64,000 nt of DNA from Fervidobacterium sp. UBA5837 (GCA_002432805.1 DJGV01000010.1:124001-188000); one strand, 5' to 3'; positions 26,369 through 35,985 are shown, counted from the first letter of the stretch. Notes: a model not told the origin generated them from the letters alone. Numbers and translations are program-made.

Positions 26369-27370
26369 TCAGTGATTGTCAAGTTGCATAGTAACAAATC
26401 CCTTTATGACACTCGACATGGTTGATATGATCTTGTATGTTTCGTTGATTAGGTTGTCCAATTTTCCTTGTTGAGCCAATTTTGCAAAGTCCTCCATAGA
26501 TAGTGCGGAACTATATAAGGCATCACCAAATAAAGATTTGATCATATCATGTACTTTGAAGAATTCACTGTGGGAGTACATGTAGGCCTCTTTGATGAGT
26601 TGTTCATACGAAGAAAAGTATATAGGTTTTGCATTCGATATTATACTTTCCAATCTATCCCCATCGTACAATATCAAATAGGTCATTATGTCATCATAAG
26701 CAGCATGTGCGTTTTGCAAGAGTATTCTGATATTCTTATCAAAAGGATAACGTACTAACTCCCAAACAGTGCCGGGTCTCGTGTGGTATGGCTGCATCAA
26801 GTCCTCCAAATAATGGAGTGCATAGCCAAGATACCTTAATCCCCAATACTCGTTGCCTACCTTCAAGAGTTCCGATGACTTCTTAGCAAAGTAAAGGAAC
26901 GATTGGTCTCCTTCAAATACTTCGATAGGTCTCACCTTTATCTTGCTGTGTCGCAAAGCTTGACTATCTCCAAGAAAGGTGTCTTGAATCCAAGAAACAT
27001 CTTTCAAGTGATCGATTCCAATGTCTGGAAAACTGCTGTATAGTGATACAATCTGCCAAGCAGGAAGCTGTCCGTCAACTGATGAATTGTTCAAAAAACC
27101 ATATTTATTCACCAGTTCATCGTCAATCAGTCTCGTACCAGTCAGTCCAGATATGTCTTCGAGAAGATATTCTTTCAGCTTACCTCTCTGATTGTATACT
27201 CTTTCCTCTTCAAAATCTCTTGGGCGTATTTTCACAAAGAAATCCAGATCAACCTCCGAATGTTCCATAACTAGAAACGTATAAACCGAATGACCTGACC
27301 AAGGAAAAATCAGGGTTGAAAAGGATAAAATCATGATAAGAACTGTTCTCAGTCTAATGATAACCATCAC
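26369..27370 (-). CDS. Exported zinc-dependent phospholipase C / P1-nuclease-like protein
   Basis: A 333-residue protein with an N-terminal signal (LRTVLIMILSFSTLIFP) followed immediately by WSGHSVYTFLV. In the zinc phospholipase C/P1 nuclease family the mature protein starts with Trp, which binds zinc, with His close by. GLRYLGYALHYLEDLMQPYHTRPG supplies the HxxxD and further His ligands of that family, and AHAAYDDI another His. Overall similarity is weak, so this is a fold-level call; substrates could be phospholipid or nucleic acid. The gene is monocistronic, with no close neighbours on its strand. Confidence 0.65.
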   Translation of the reverse strand: MMVIIRLRTVLIMILSFSTLIFPWSGHSVYTFLVMEHSEVDLDFFVKIRPRDFEEERVYNQRGKLKEYLLEDISGLTGTRLIDDELVNKYGFLNNSSVDGQLPAWQIVSLYSSFPDIGIDHLKDVSWIQDTFLGDSQALRHSKIKVRPIEVFEGDQSFLYFAKKSSELLKVGNEYWGLRYLGYALHYLEDLMQPYHTRPGTVWELVRYPFDKNIRILLQNAHAAYDDIMTYLILYDGDRLESIISNAKPIYFSSYEQLIKEAYMYSHSEFFKVHDMIKSLFGDALYSSALSMEDFAKLAQQGKLDNLINETYKIISTMSSVIKGFVTMQLDNH

Positions 27371-27524
27371 CTTTCAAGACAGTAATTGTTTAGAACTCGA
27401 TAATGTTTAGACCAAGAGTTTCAATGAAAGTTCTATGTTCAACGAAAATAATAAAAAAGGTCTACCAAAATGGTACCCAATCCTTATAACCATTTTATGA
27501 ATGTAGAACACAACGATGATGATT

Positions 27525-28141
27525 TCAAGGCTTCGACTTATTGTTAACTATAATACCAAGAACAGTTCCACCGGAGGTAACAATTTGATGGTTTATACGG
27601 ACAAGATCAAGTTTCAAGCTTTCATTAGGTTTCACAACGAGAACAAAGCCATCAACAATCTTGGCTAACAGCAATGTTTCCAAAGCACCGTTTATTGGAG
27701 CAGTGTCAACGATTACTCTGTCATATTTGTTGGCTAAAGATTTCAAAAATTCAGCTATTCTTGGATTATTAAAAACAAGAACAGAGTTATCTATTTTGGA
27801 ACCTGCAGTTATAACATCTAAACCGTCTGTTAGATTCCTAATGATAATTTCAAGCTCCATATTTTTTAGAATGGCATCCGAATTTCTGTTGTAATATCAG
27901 CACTTGAACCACCCAAGCCAGATATTCCTAGCAAAGACTGACTCAAACTTATACCCGAAGATTGTGATGTGGAAATTTTTAGTCTTGCTGTAGCACTGTA
28001 AACGGGCTTTGCAATGAATATATATACAACCGTTATTGCCACAGTTAAAACGAGGGCGATGAAAAAAATATTAACTCTTCTCTTAAAGATAGTGAATATA
28101 TCTTCTAACGTTAGTTCTTGAGATTTTTCGTCTGTACTCAT
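27525..28141 (-). pseudogene. Remnant of a Wzc-type tyrosine kinase/chain-length protein (internal deletion)
   Basis: Two adjacent minus-strand frames read as the two ends of one protein. 27866-28141 encodes an N-terminal Wzz domain (ELTLEDIFTIFKRRVNIFFIALVLTVAITVVYIF, then PVYSATARLKI and ITTEIR). 27525-27860 encodes the last part of a BY-kinase (RVIVDTAPING as Walker B, then KIVDGFVLVVKPNES). The middle, including the Walker A loop, is missing and the frame shifts at the junction (about 27866). A functional Wzc would be 700 or so residues. So this is a deleted, non-functional exopolysaccharide gene. No other polysaccharide genes flank it. Confidence 0.7.
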
Positions 28142-28434
28142 AACCTTGATTCTCCTACAAAAAAGTTTCTATTTTTTTAAATTATACAATGGATAATTTG
28201 ATAATTCAATGCTTTGATTCTTCAGTTCTCTTGATAAGAAGATAATTTCATAGACATTATCCAGTGCTCTACCTTAAGCTAGATACATGAATAATTTGAA
28301 AAGCGGTGTCAATGTTCTGAAAATTACGTATAATGCGAAAAAATAATCGTTTTCTGCTTATTTGTAAGTATTACTTGACTTGACATATCAAATTTTAGTA
28401 TAATAAGTAAACTTCTTAAAAGGGGGTATCGAGT
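28142..28434. other. Intergenic region before the peptide transporter operon
   Basis: AT-rich, 293 bp, holding the plus-strand promoter at 28375-28404. Nothing else was recognised. Confidence 0.4.
28375..28404 (+). promoter_or_regulatory. Promoter of the peptide ABC transporter operon
   Basis: TTGACT (28375-28380), 18-bp spacer, TATAAT (28399-28404). Leader of about 25 nt with AAAAGGGGG ribosome site before ATG 28435. Confidence 0.7.
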
Positions 28435-29946
28435 ATGAAGAAGTATTTGGTTGCGTTGCTCATGCTATTCGTGGCTTTAGGCTTTTCAGCATCAGACTAT
28501 ATTGTTGTCGGGACGACAGATAAAATTAGAACTCTTGACCCAGCAAATTGCTATGACTATTTCTCAAGTAACATACTTTTCAATGTCCTTGCAGGTCCAG
28601 TTGATTACAAAGTTGGAACTGCAGAAATAATTCCTTGGCTTTTTGAAAAGTGGACAGTCTCAAAAGATGGCTTGGTCTACACATTTACGATCAAGAAGGG
28701 TGCTGCATTTGAAGATGGTACTGCGATCGATGCAAGTGTATTCAAATGGTCTTGGGAAAGAGTTATGAAACTTGGCGGAGACCCTGCATTCCTGCTTGGT
28801 GATGTAGTAGATAAAATAGAAGTGGTCAGTGCACAAACGCTGAAAGTAACGTTGAAGTACAAATTCTCCGCATTTGTGTCGGTGCTTGGATACACCGTTG
28901 GATTCCCAATGAATCCAAAAACTACACCAGCCGATAAGTTTATCGATGGTGCACCATCAGCATCTGGCCCATACAAGGTGACCGAGTGGCAGAGAGATGT
29001 TAGGATGGTACTTGAAGCAAATCCAAAGTACTTTGGTGCAAAACCGAAGACACCAAAGATTATCATTCAGTTCTTTGAGAACTCTACGCAACTTAGGATG
29101 GCACTTGAGACTGGGCAGATAGATGTAGCTTATAGGCACATGGATCCAAACGATGTGCTCGATTTGCAAAAGAACCAAACGGAGCTTGGCCTAAAAGTTT
29201 ATCTTGGTGCTAGCCCTCAAATTCGCTTTTTGGTTCTCAATGTGAAACAGAAACCATTTGATAATCCAGCAATTCGTCAGGCACTCTCTTATGCCGTTGA
29301 CAGAGATGCAATAGTTAAGACTGTTTTCTCAGGATTAGCATCACCACTCTACACGCTCGTTCCAATTGGATGGTGGAGCCATATCGATGTAATGCCAAAA
29401 TACAATCCAAAACAGGCAACTCAGATGCTTCAAAAACTAGGTTACTCTTCAAGTAAACCATTAACGATAGACTTGTGGTATACACCTTCTCACTATGGCT
29501 CAACAGAAGCTGATGTTGCACAACTGCTAAAACGCTCATTTGAAGCAACCGGTGTAGTAAAAGTGAACATAAAGTACGCAGAATGGTCAACGTACGTTGA
29601 GTACTTCCTCAACGGAACGATGGGGCTCTTCTTACTCGGATGGTATCCAGATTACATGGACCCAGACGACTATTTGTGGCCATTCTTAAGTAAGAGCGGT
29701 GCTGCATCGATGGGTAGTTTCTATGAAAGTGCAGAAGTTGAAGATCTAATGATAAAGGGTCGTGCTGCAACAACTCTCCAGGAAAGAACAGCTCTATACC
29801 AGAGAGTTCAACAGATAGCTGCAAAGGATGCACCTTACATAACACTGTGGCAAGGTTTCGCAGATTGTGAGGCAAGGTCTAACATCTCTGGTATTGTGCT
29901 TGAACCATCCCAGATTTTCAGATACTACATCCTTGAGAAGAAATAA
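28435..29946 (+). CDS. Family-5 solute-binding protein of peptide-type ABC importer
   Basis: A 503-residue secreted binding protein (SBP_bac_5) with signal peptide MKKYLVALLMLFVALGFSAS. The family signature is visible: TDKIRTLDPANCYDY, AEIIPWLFEKWTVSKDGLVYTFTIKKGAAFEDGTAIDA, KPFDNPAIRQALSYAVDRDAIVKTVFSG. It captures an oligopeptide, or possibly an oligosaccharide as some Thermotoga family-5 proteins do. It is followed by a strong terminator, then the permease genes, so it is probably made in excess over the membrane parts. Confidence 0.92.
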   Translation: MKKYLVALLMLFVALGFSASDYIVVGTTDKIRTLDPANCYDYFSSNILFNVLAGPVDYKVGTAEIIPWLFEKWTVSKDGLVYTFTIKKGAAFEDGTAIDASVFKWSWERVMKLGGDPAFLLGDVVDKIEVVSAQTLKVTLKYKFSAFVSVLGYTVGFPMNPKTTPADKFIDGAPSASGPYKVTEWQRDVRMVLEANPKYFGAKPKTPKIIIQFFENSTQLRMALETGQIDVAYRHMDPNDVLDLQKNQTELGLKVYLGASPQIRFLVLNVKQKPFDNPAIRQALSYAVDRDAIVKTVFSGLASPLYTLVPIGWWSHIDVMPKYNPKQATQMLQKLGYSSSKPLTIDLWYTPSHYGSTEADVAQLLKRSFEATGVVKVNIKYAEWSTYVEYFLNGTMGLFLLGWYPDYMDPDDYLWPFLSKSGAASMGSFYESAEVEDLMIKGRAATTLQERTALYQRVQQIAAKDAPYITLWQGFADCEARSNISGIVLEPSQIFRYYILEKK

Positions 29947-29963
29947 TACTCAACTTTGGCATG

Positions 29964-29991
29964 AAAAAAGCCCGCTTCATGCGGGCTTTTT
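29964..29991 (+). terminator. Intra-operon terminator/attenuator after the binding-protein gene
   Basis: AAAAAGCCCGC / GCGGGCTTTTT, 11-bp perfect stem and 5-nt loop, lying between the binding-protein stop and the permease start at 30028. It would allow partial read-through. Confidence 0.85.
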
Positions 29992-30027
29992 CAAACTTAA
30001 AATTTAGAATGCAAGGGGTGATCGAAT

Positions 30028-31035
30028 TTGTCACTAAGAAGTTATATCTTGACTAGGATAATCCTGGCCTTACCTATGATATTCATCTTGCTGGTAGTCA
30101 TATTCTTCTTGCTCCGCATCATACCCGGTGACCCTGTGTTGGCAATCCTTGGTGGAAAGGCGCCTCTTGAAGTGATCGAACAGAAACGGCACGAAATGGG
30201 TCTAGACAAACCAATAATGGTGCAATTCTTCGATTACTTGAAGGATGTGTTTACTGGAAATCTTGGAACTTCTACGTTAACGAATAGACCTGTTATAGAA
30301 GAGCTTAAAGATAGATTTCCTGCAACACTTGAACTTACGATCTTTGCATTCATCATCGCATTACTTATCGGATTATTCTGGGGTGCTGAAAGCGCTTGGC
30401 GAAAAGATGAGCCCCTTGATATTGGTGCAAGGGTGTATTCTGTGTTACTTTACTCTGTTCCAGTCTTTTGGTTTGGTCTCATTCTTCAACTGATTTTTGC
30501 ATCGTATTTGCGATGGTTGCCAGTGGGTGGTAGAATCCCTGCTGTAACATCGTTCGAAGTACGAACGGGCCTTTATGTTCTCGATGCGATAATGTCCGGT
30601 GATTGGAAAGGACTTTTAGATGTCCTTCGTTACTTGGCATTACCGAGTATAACGCTTGGTATGGTAACATCGAGTATATTTCTTAGGATGGTTAGAAACA
30701 ATACCGTCTTGATACTCTCAAAAGACCTTGTTAAGGCAGCAAGGGCGCGGGGACTGAAGAAAAGAGTCGTACTCTATGGTCATGCAGTCAAAAATGCGTT
30801 TGTCCCAATATTTACAATAATTGGTATGCAATTTGCATCACTACTTGCAGGAGCTATACTAACAGAAACTACGTTTTCTTGGCCAGGGATAGGTAGCTAT
30901 CTTGTGATGAAGATACGTTACAGAGACTTTCCTGCCATACAGGGTACAATCATATTTTTCGGATTGTTCATAGTGGTAATTAGCATAATAATAGACATAG
31001 TAAATGCCCTTGTGGACCCGAGGGTTAGGTACTGA
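30028..31035 (+). CDS. Peptide-type ABC transporter permease (DppB/OppB-like)
   Basis: A 335-residue inner-membrane permease. N-terminal MSLRSYILTRIILALPMIFILLVVIFFLLRIIPGDP is the DppB hallmark; MGLDKPIMVQFFDYLKDVFTGNLGTS follows. The EAA loop, which contacts the ATPase, is KAARARGLKKRVVLYGHAVKNAF. The start is TTG 30028 after AAGGGGTGA. Next gene begins 11 bp downstream. Confidence 0.93.
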   Translation: MSLRSYILTRIILALPMIFILLVVIFFLLRIIPGDPVLAILGGKAPLEVIEQKRHEMGLDKPIMVQFFDYLKDVFTGNLGTSTLTNRPVIEELKDRFPATLELTIFAFIIALLIGLFWGAESAWRKDEPLDIGARVYSVLLYSVPVFWFGLILQLIFASYLRWLPVGGRIPAVTSFEVRTGLYVLDAIMSGDWKGLLDVLRYLALPSITLGMVTSSIFLRMVRNNTVLILSKDLVKAARARGLKKRVVLYGHAVKNAFVPIFTIIGMQFASLLAGAILTETTFSWPGIGSYLVMKIRYRDFPAIQGTIIFFGLFIVVISIIIDIVNALVDPRVRY

Positions 31036-31046
31036 GGAGGGATTCT

Positions 31047-31925
31047 GTGGCTAGAGATAAAAAATTCGTTAGTGAGAGAATAGGCGATTTTGCAAGAGAT
31101 TTATTTGGTTCTGGAACTGGCAGATTGACACTAATAGGTTCCTTCATTCTGATATTCTACGTCATCTTGGCAGTATTTGCACCATATATCGCGCCTTATG
31201 ACCCTATAGAAAGAGTGGGGCTTTCTTTAGAACCACCATCAAAGGATTTTTGGTTTGGAACGGACAATCTCGGTAGAGATATATTAAGCAGAGTAATATA
31301 CGGTTCAAGAATTGCATTGAGTATATCATTTCTTGGCGTTGCAGTTGCGTTTATCATTGGTGTACCACTCGGGTTAATTTCAGGGTACGTTGGTGGTTGG
31401 TTAGATCGTGTTTTGACACTTATAATGGATGCGATGTACGTATTCCCAGGGCTTATCCTTGCAATAGCGGTTGCAGCAGTGCTTGGTCCAGGTATTGTAA
31501 ATATATCGATTTCGATAGCCGTTGTTTACACACCTACATATTTCAGAGTTATACGAAACCAAGTGGCAGCAGTAAAGGATGAAATGTACGTAGAAGCAGC
31601 CAGGGCACTTGGTGCAAAGAGATGGGAGATAATTTTGAAATACATATTCCCGAATGTTTTGCCATCGGTTGTTGTCGTACTTTCGATGAATCTTGCCGAT
31701 GCGCTCATGACCGAAGCAGGACTTTCATTCTTAGGCCTTGGCATTGCACCTCCCACTCCAGATTGGGGATTCGATTTGAATAGTGGCCAGCGATTTGTCC
31801 TTAGCAGGGCTTGGTGGGGTATTGTCTTCCCAGGCTTGGCCATCGTCTTTGCGGCCCTCGGATTTTCCATTTTCAGTGAGGGAATAAACGAACTCCTCAA
31901 TCCGACAATACGTGAGCGGAGGTGA
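31047..31925 (+). CDS. Peptide-type ABC transporter permease (DppC/OppC-like)
   Basis: A 292-residue permease partner. After an N-terminal helix it shows APYDPIERVGLSLEPPSKDFWFGTDNLGRDILSRVIYGSR, the classic DppC motif, then EAA-loop sequence EAARALGAKRWEIILKYIFPN and the closing GLSFLGLGIAPPTPDWG. GTG start at 31047 behind GAGGAGGG. It sits between the DppB-like and DppD-like genes. Confidence 0.93.
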   Translation: MARDKKFVSERIGDFARDLFGSGTGRLTLIGSFILIFYVILAVFAPYIAPYDPIERVGLSLEPPSKDFWFGTDNLGRDILSRVIYGSRIALSISFLGVAVAFIIGVPLGLISGYVGGWLDRVLTLIMDAMYVFPGLILAIAVAAVLGPGIVNISISIAVVYTPTYFRVIRNQVAAVKDEMYVEAARALGAKRWEIILKYIFPNVLPSVVVVLSMNLADALMTEAGLSFLGLGIAPPTPDWGFDLNSGQRFVLSRAWWGIVFPGLAIVFAALGFSIFSEGINELLNPTIRERR

Positions 31926-31931
31926 GGTTTG

Positions 31932-32918
31932 ATGGCAAAAAACGAAGGAGAAGCTGTACTTAGAGCAGAAAATTTGAAAATTCACTACAAGACGAAAAAG
32001 AGTTATGTTAAGGCTGTCGATGGCATAGACCTCACGCTAAGAAAGGGTGAGACGATAGGTATTGTTGGAGAATCTGGCTGCGGAAAATCAACTTTTGGTC
32101 AAGGCATACTCAAACTCTTACCACAAAAGACAAAGTACTATGGAAAATTGCTTGTACGCGATGTTGATGTAACACCCCTTAGGGAAAATGATATGAGAAA
32201 GGTTAGAGGAAAAGTTGTTGGGATGATATTTCAAGACCCGATGACTTCACTTAATCCAATTACAAAGGTAGAAAAATTGTTTTATGAAACACTAGAAGAA
32301 CACAATCCCGGAATTTCTTTCAACGAATCACGAGAGGTTACCGCACAGATATTGCAGAAAGTGGGTATAGAACCAAGAAGAATGAGAGAATACCCATTTC
32401 AGTTCAGTGGTGGTATGAGACAGCGTGTGATGATTGCATTGGCGTTGGTGCTGAATCCAGACATCATCGTTGCTGATGAGCCCACAACATCGCTCGATGT
32501 CATAGTTCAAGCACAGATACTAAACTTACTCGATGAACTCAGGCAGTCTTACAATGCATCGATCATATTGATAACACACGACCTCGGTGTTGTCGCAGAG
32601 ATGGCAGATAGGATCGCAGTGATGTACGCAGGGCACATAGTAGAGCAAAATGAAAAAGAGAAAATCTACTATGAGCCAAAACATCCGTACACAAAATTAC
32701 TACTCAAAAGTATCCCCAATACAAATCCAAAAGACTTGGAATTGACATTCATTCCAGGTTCTCCACCATCGCTTGTAAATCCGCCTATTGGTTGCAGATT
32801 TGCAAGTAGGTGTCCGTACAAGATGTCCATATGTGATGAAAAGGAACCTCCAGTTGTAGAAATCGATGGTGGAATGGTAAAGTGTTGGCTTTACACTCAA
32901 GGAAGTGATAACCAATGA
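31932..32918 (+). CDS. Peptide ABC transporter ATPase (DppD-like)
   Basis: A 328-residue ATPase. Walker A GESGCGKSTFG, Q-loop FQDPMTSLNP, signature FSGGMRQRVMIA, Walker B DIIVADEPTTSLDV and the H-loop ITHDLG are all intact. The C-terminal oligopeptide-transporter domain carries the Cys set around GCRFASRCPYKMSIC, as in ATPases of this group that hold an iron-sulfur or structural cluster. I chose ATG 31932 after GGAGGTGAGG; an in-frame TTG is one codon upstream. Overlaps the next gene by 4 bp. Confidence 0.94.
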   Translation: MAKNEGEAVLRAENLKIHYKTKKSYVKAVDGIDLTLRKGETIGIVGESGCGKSTFGQGILKLLPQKTKYYGKLLVRDVDVTPLRENDMRKVRGKVVGMIFQDPMTSLNPITKVEKLFYETLEEHNPGISFNESREVTAQILQKVGIEPRRMREYPFQFSGGMRQRVMIALALVLNPDIIVADEPTTSLDVIVQAQILNLLDELRQSYNASIILITHDLGVVAEMADRIAVMYAGHIVEQNEKEKIYYEPKHPYTKLLLKSIPNTNPKDLELTFIPGSPPSLVNPPIGCRFASRCPYKMSICDEKEPPVVEIDGGMVKCWLYTQGSDNQ

Positions 32919-33928
32919 GTTTAGTACGCTTACAGGATATACGGAAATACTTCCCAGTCAAAAGAAGTATAGGAGAAGTCCTCCTGAGAACGTCACAAAG
33001 CTTCGTTAAAGCGGTAGATGGTATCTCCTTTGAAATAAAAGCAGGTGAGACGTTCGGCCTTGTTGGTGAATCAGGGAGTGGCAAGACAACGACTGGCAGA
33101 ATTGTGTTACGCCTCATTGAACCTACCGAAGGAACGATAGAGTTCGATGGCAAAGATATAACGAAACTCGGTAGCGATGAAATGAGAAAGCTTAGAAAGG
33201 ATATGCAAATAATCTTCCAAGACCCAATGGCCGCACTCAATCCGTACATGAAGATAGGCGATGCGATAAAACATGGTCTTGATATACACAACATAGGAAA
33301 CACGCAAAGTGAGAGGAAAAAACTCATATGCGAGATGCTCGAAAGAGTGAATTTACAAGCAGACCTCTACGATAGATACCCGCACGAACTCTCCGGCGGC
33401 CAGAGACAACGCATCGTGATCGCACGTGCACTGATACTTAGACCAAAATTTGTCGTCGCAGACGAGGCGCTTGCCATGCTCGATGTTTCCGTACGTTCTC
33501 AACTGCTTCAGCTTCTAATAGAACTGAAAAAGGAAATGAATTTGACATTCCTATTCATAACACACGACCTTGCAACGACAAAGTATATGTGCAACAGAAT
33601 AGGTGTAATGTATCTGGGAAAGTTCGTCGAAATAGGAACATACCAGCATATCTACGAATCACCGATGCATCCGTACACCAAGGCACTGATATCGGCAATC
33701 CCCGAACCAGATCCGAAAATAATGGAATCAAAAAAGCGTCTCATACCCGAAGGAGAAGTGCCAAATCCAATCAATCCACCTTCAGGATGCCGCTTTCATC
33801 CAAGATGTCCTTACGTAATGGATGTTTGCAAAAATGTTGAACCACCACTTGTAAAATCTCCGGATGACAGACTAATCGCATGTCACTTGTACACTGAAAA
33901 GAGCGCGGTTCAACAGCAAGACTCATAA
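32915..33928 (+). CDS. Peptide ABC transporter ATPase (DppF-like)
   Basis: A 337-residue ATPase forming the heterodimer with the DppD-like subunit. Walker A GESGSGKTTTGR, Q-loop FQDPMAALNPY, signature LSGGQRQRIVIARAL, Walker B FVVADEALAMLDVSVRSQ (DEALAMLD instead of the usual DEPVSALD) and H-loop ITHDLA. The same C-terminal cysteine pattern is present (GCRFHPRCPYVMDVC). Last gene of the operon, followed by a terminator. Confidence 0.94.
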   Translation: MSLVRLQDIRKYFPVKRSIGEVLLRTSQSFVKAVDGISFEIKAGETFGLVGESGSGKTTTGRIVLRLIEPTEGTIEFDGKDITKLGSDEMRKLRKDMQIIFQDPMAALNPYMKIGDAIKHGLDIHNIGNTQSERKKLICEMLERVNLQADLYDRYPHELSGGQRQRIVIARALILRPKFVVADEALAMLDVSVRSQLLQLLIELKKEMNLTFLFITHDLATTKYMCNRIGVMYLGKFVEIGTYQHIYESPMHPYTKALISAIPEPDPKIMESKKRLIPEGEVPNPINPPSGCRFHPRCPYVMDVCKNVEPPLVKSPDDRLIACHLYTEKSAVQQQDS

Positions 33929-33965
33929 TACACCTTGATTTAGAATGATTTAAGATTGAAAAAAG

Positions 33966-33996
33966 CAGGTAGGTGACTCTCTCATCTACCTGTTTT
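33966..33996 (+). terminator. Terminator of the peptide transporter operon
   Basis: 11-bp stem CAGGTAGGTGA / TCATCTACCTG (one G-U pair), 5-nt loop, then TTTTC. Confidence 0.75.
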
Positions 33997-34063
33997 CATC
34001 GACATCTTATCTTTATACCAAAATGGTATAAAACATCTCCGAAAGATGGTGTAACCTATTGGT

Positions 34064-34882
34064 TCATAACTGTTTGCTCTTGAGATAAGCCTCATATATT
34101 GCAGACATGATTGCACCTTTGACGCCGTCTTTTTCCAGTTCGTACAATCCCCTTATCGTTACACCGCCGGGTGATGAGACCATATACTTCAACCTTGATG
34201 GTTCTATGCTCATATGCTCAAGTAGATTTATCGAACCTTCGAATGTTTTTAGAACAATGTTCCTTGCGTAATCTGGATTAACACCTATGTTTATCGCACC
34301 ATCGATGAAGCTTTCCAGCACAAAAGCAACGAATGCAGGCCCACTGCTGCCCAAAACGGTAAATGCATCGAATTTCTCCTCTTCCAAGTCCATGATTTCA
34401 CCAAGTGGTGAGAGCAGATTCTTGAATATCTTCTTCTCTTGCTCGCAGATGGAATGACTGTAACCAACTGCGGTGATACCGGCAGAAATCTTTGCAGTAA
34501 TCGTCGGCATTATCCTTATGACTTTCGCCTTTTCCGTTGCGTTCATCAACTCTTCCAAAGATTTTCCAGCGATCGTACTGACTATGATCCCATGTTCTTG
34601 CGGCACATTTCGTATATCGGCAAAAACAGGTGCAGATTGCTGTGGTTTAACGCAGACAAAAGTAAAGTCAGAACTGCTGTATACATCCTGAACTCCACTA
34701 CAGATCTTTATGCTCTCAGAACTTTCGTACTTCCTAATCTTGTCGATGGATCTGTTGAATATGTTGAAAAGATATCCGCCAGAATTCTCCGAATTGCTAA
34801 GCACTTCCAATATCATGCTTCCCACGTTTCCAACACCGATGATTCCTATCTTTGTAACACTCATACCATCCGTCGCATCCAT
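34064..34882 (-). CDS. proC: Pyrroline-5-carboxylate reductase
   Basis: A 272-residue NAD(P)H enzyme making proline from pyrroline-5-carboxylate, last step of the pathway. The dinucleotide loop is KIGIIGVGNVGSMI, FVCVKPQ and IRIMPTITAKISAGITAV are in the middle, and GSSGPAFVAFVLESFIDGAINIG plus VSSPGGVTIRGLYELEKDG are the proC signature. I chose ATG 34882, eight bases from GGAGG and one base after the proB stop. An ATG further up (34915) lies within proB. Confidence 0.95.
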   Translation of the reverse strand: MDATDGMSVTKIGIIGVGNVGSMILEVLSNSENSGGYLFNIFNRSIDKIRKYESSESIKICSGVQDVYSSSDFTFVCVKPQQSAPVFADIRNVPQEHGIIVSTIAGKSLEELMNATEKAKVIRIMPTITAKISAGITAVGYSHSICEQEKKIFKNLLSPLGEIMDLEEEKFDAFTVLGSSGPAFVAFVLESFIDGAINIGVNPDYARNIVLKTFEGSINLLEHMSIEPSRLKYMVSSPGGVTIRGLYELEKDGVKGAIMSAIYEAYLKSKQL

Positions 34883-34883
34883 A

Positions 34884-35945
34884 CTATCGTCCTCCAATGA
34901 TAATGTTGTCTGCATGAATGACTTCTTCGTACGTAAAGAGTTCTTCTGGTATCTCGGAACTTTTCAACCCCATTATCCGTTTGACTTCCTGTGAAGTATA
35001 GTTCACAATCCCCTTTGCTACGATTGACCCGTTGAAAGCAACATTTACGCTATCTCCCTTCTCAAATTGGCCGTCAACGCTAACGATACCGACTGGAAGC
35101 AGGCTCTTCCTTTTCTTCAACGCCTCGTATGCCCCCTCGTTTATGTGCAAGCTCCCTTTCGACTTGCTGAGATACTTTAGCCAAGACTTTCTACTCGATA
35201 ACTTCTTTTGAATCGATGGTGTGAATTTTGTACCAGGATTCTGCGATGAGCACACCAGGTCTATGTTGTTCAGATCATTCCCATTGATTATGTACGCTTC
35301 AACACCACTTTCTGCTGCCATGAGTGCAGCTGAAATCTTAGATGTAATCCCGCCAGTTCCAAAAGTTGTACCCTCAATAGATGCTATCTTGGCACCTTGA
35401 ACATACTCCTTTATCAAATTACCATTTTCATCGATGACACCATCAACAGATGTCATCAAAATCAGATACTCTGCACTCCAACATATGGAAAACATGGCAG
35501 AGAGTGTGTCGTTATCGCCAAATTTTATCTCATCGACGGCAACTGTATCATTTTCATTTATTATTGGTACAATGCCGAGCCCTTTCAACCCTATGAGCGT
35601 ATTGCGCAGATTGAGATACCGCTTGTGATCAGAAAAGTCGTCTTTTGTCAGCAATATTTGCGCTATCTTTCTTTGGTAAAAATCGAACGCATTTTGATAT
35701 ATATTCATCAATTGAACTTGTCCAACCGCACACAGCGCTTGCTTTGAAATCAAATTGTTCGTTGATTTATCCAAGCCAAGGTACGTTTTACCAGAGGCAC
35801 CCGCTCCAGAAGTCACCAGAGCAACTTCGTGGTCTGCATCCAAAAGCTTGTTTATTTTAGAAACAAGCTCGATCAGATAACTCTTTCTAACACCTCTTTG
35901 ATTCACCAACAAATTGCTCCCAACCTTTATCACCATTCGAGCCAT
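34884..35945 (-). CDS. proB: Glutamate 5-kinase
   Basis: A 353-residue kinase forming gamma-glutamyl phosphate, the first proline step and usual site of feedback inhibition. The amino-acid kinase domain shows VIKVGSNLL, VTSGAGASGK, PIINENDTVAVDEIKFGDND and FGTGGITSKISAALMAAESG. The last 90 residues form a PUA domain (SLLPVGIVSVDGQFEKGDSVNV). Middle gene of proA-proB-proC: 40 bp after proA, 1 bp before proC. Confidence 0.95.
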   Translation of the reverse strand: MARMVIKVGSNLLVNQRGVRKSYLIELVSKINKLLDADHEVALVTSGAGASGKTYLGLDKSTNNLISKQALCAVGQVQLMNIYQNAFDFYQRKIAQILLTKDDFSDHKRYLNLRNTLIGLKGLGIVPIINENDTVAVDEIKFGDNDTLSAMFSICWSAEYLILMTSVDGVIDENGNLIKEYVQGAKIASIEGTTFGTGGITSKISAALMAAESGVEAYIINGNDLNNIDLVCSSQNPGTKFTPSIQKKLSSRKSWLKYLSKSKGSLHINEGAYEALKKRKSLLPVGIVSVDGQFEKGDSVNVAFNGSIVAKGIVNYTSQEVKRIMGLKSSEIPEELFTYEEVIHADNIIIGGR

Positions 35946-35985
35946 GCAATCACTCCAAACTTATCGATGTAGGTCTTTCTTGGAC

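Noticed and set aside
27463..34028. TACCAAAATGGTA at 27463-27475 and again at 34016-34028
   Set aside because: Two copies of a 13-base near-palindrome in AT-rich spacers can arise by chance, and neither lies at a promoter.
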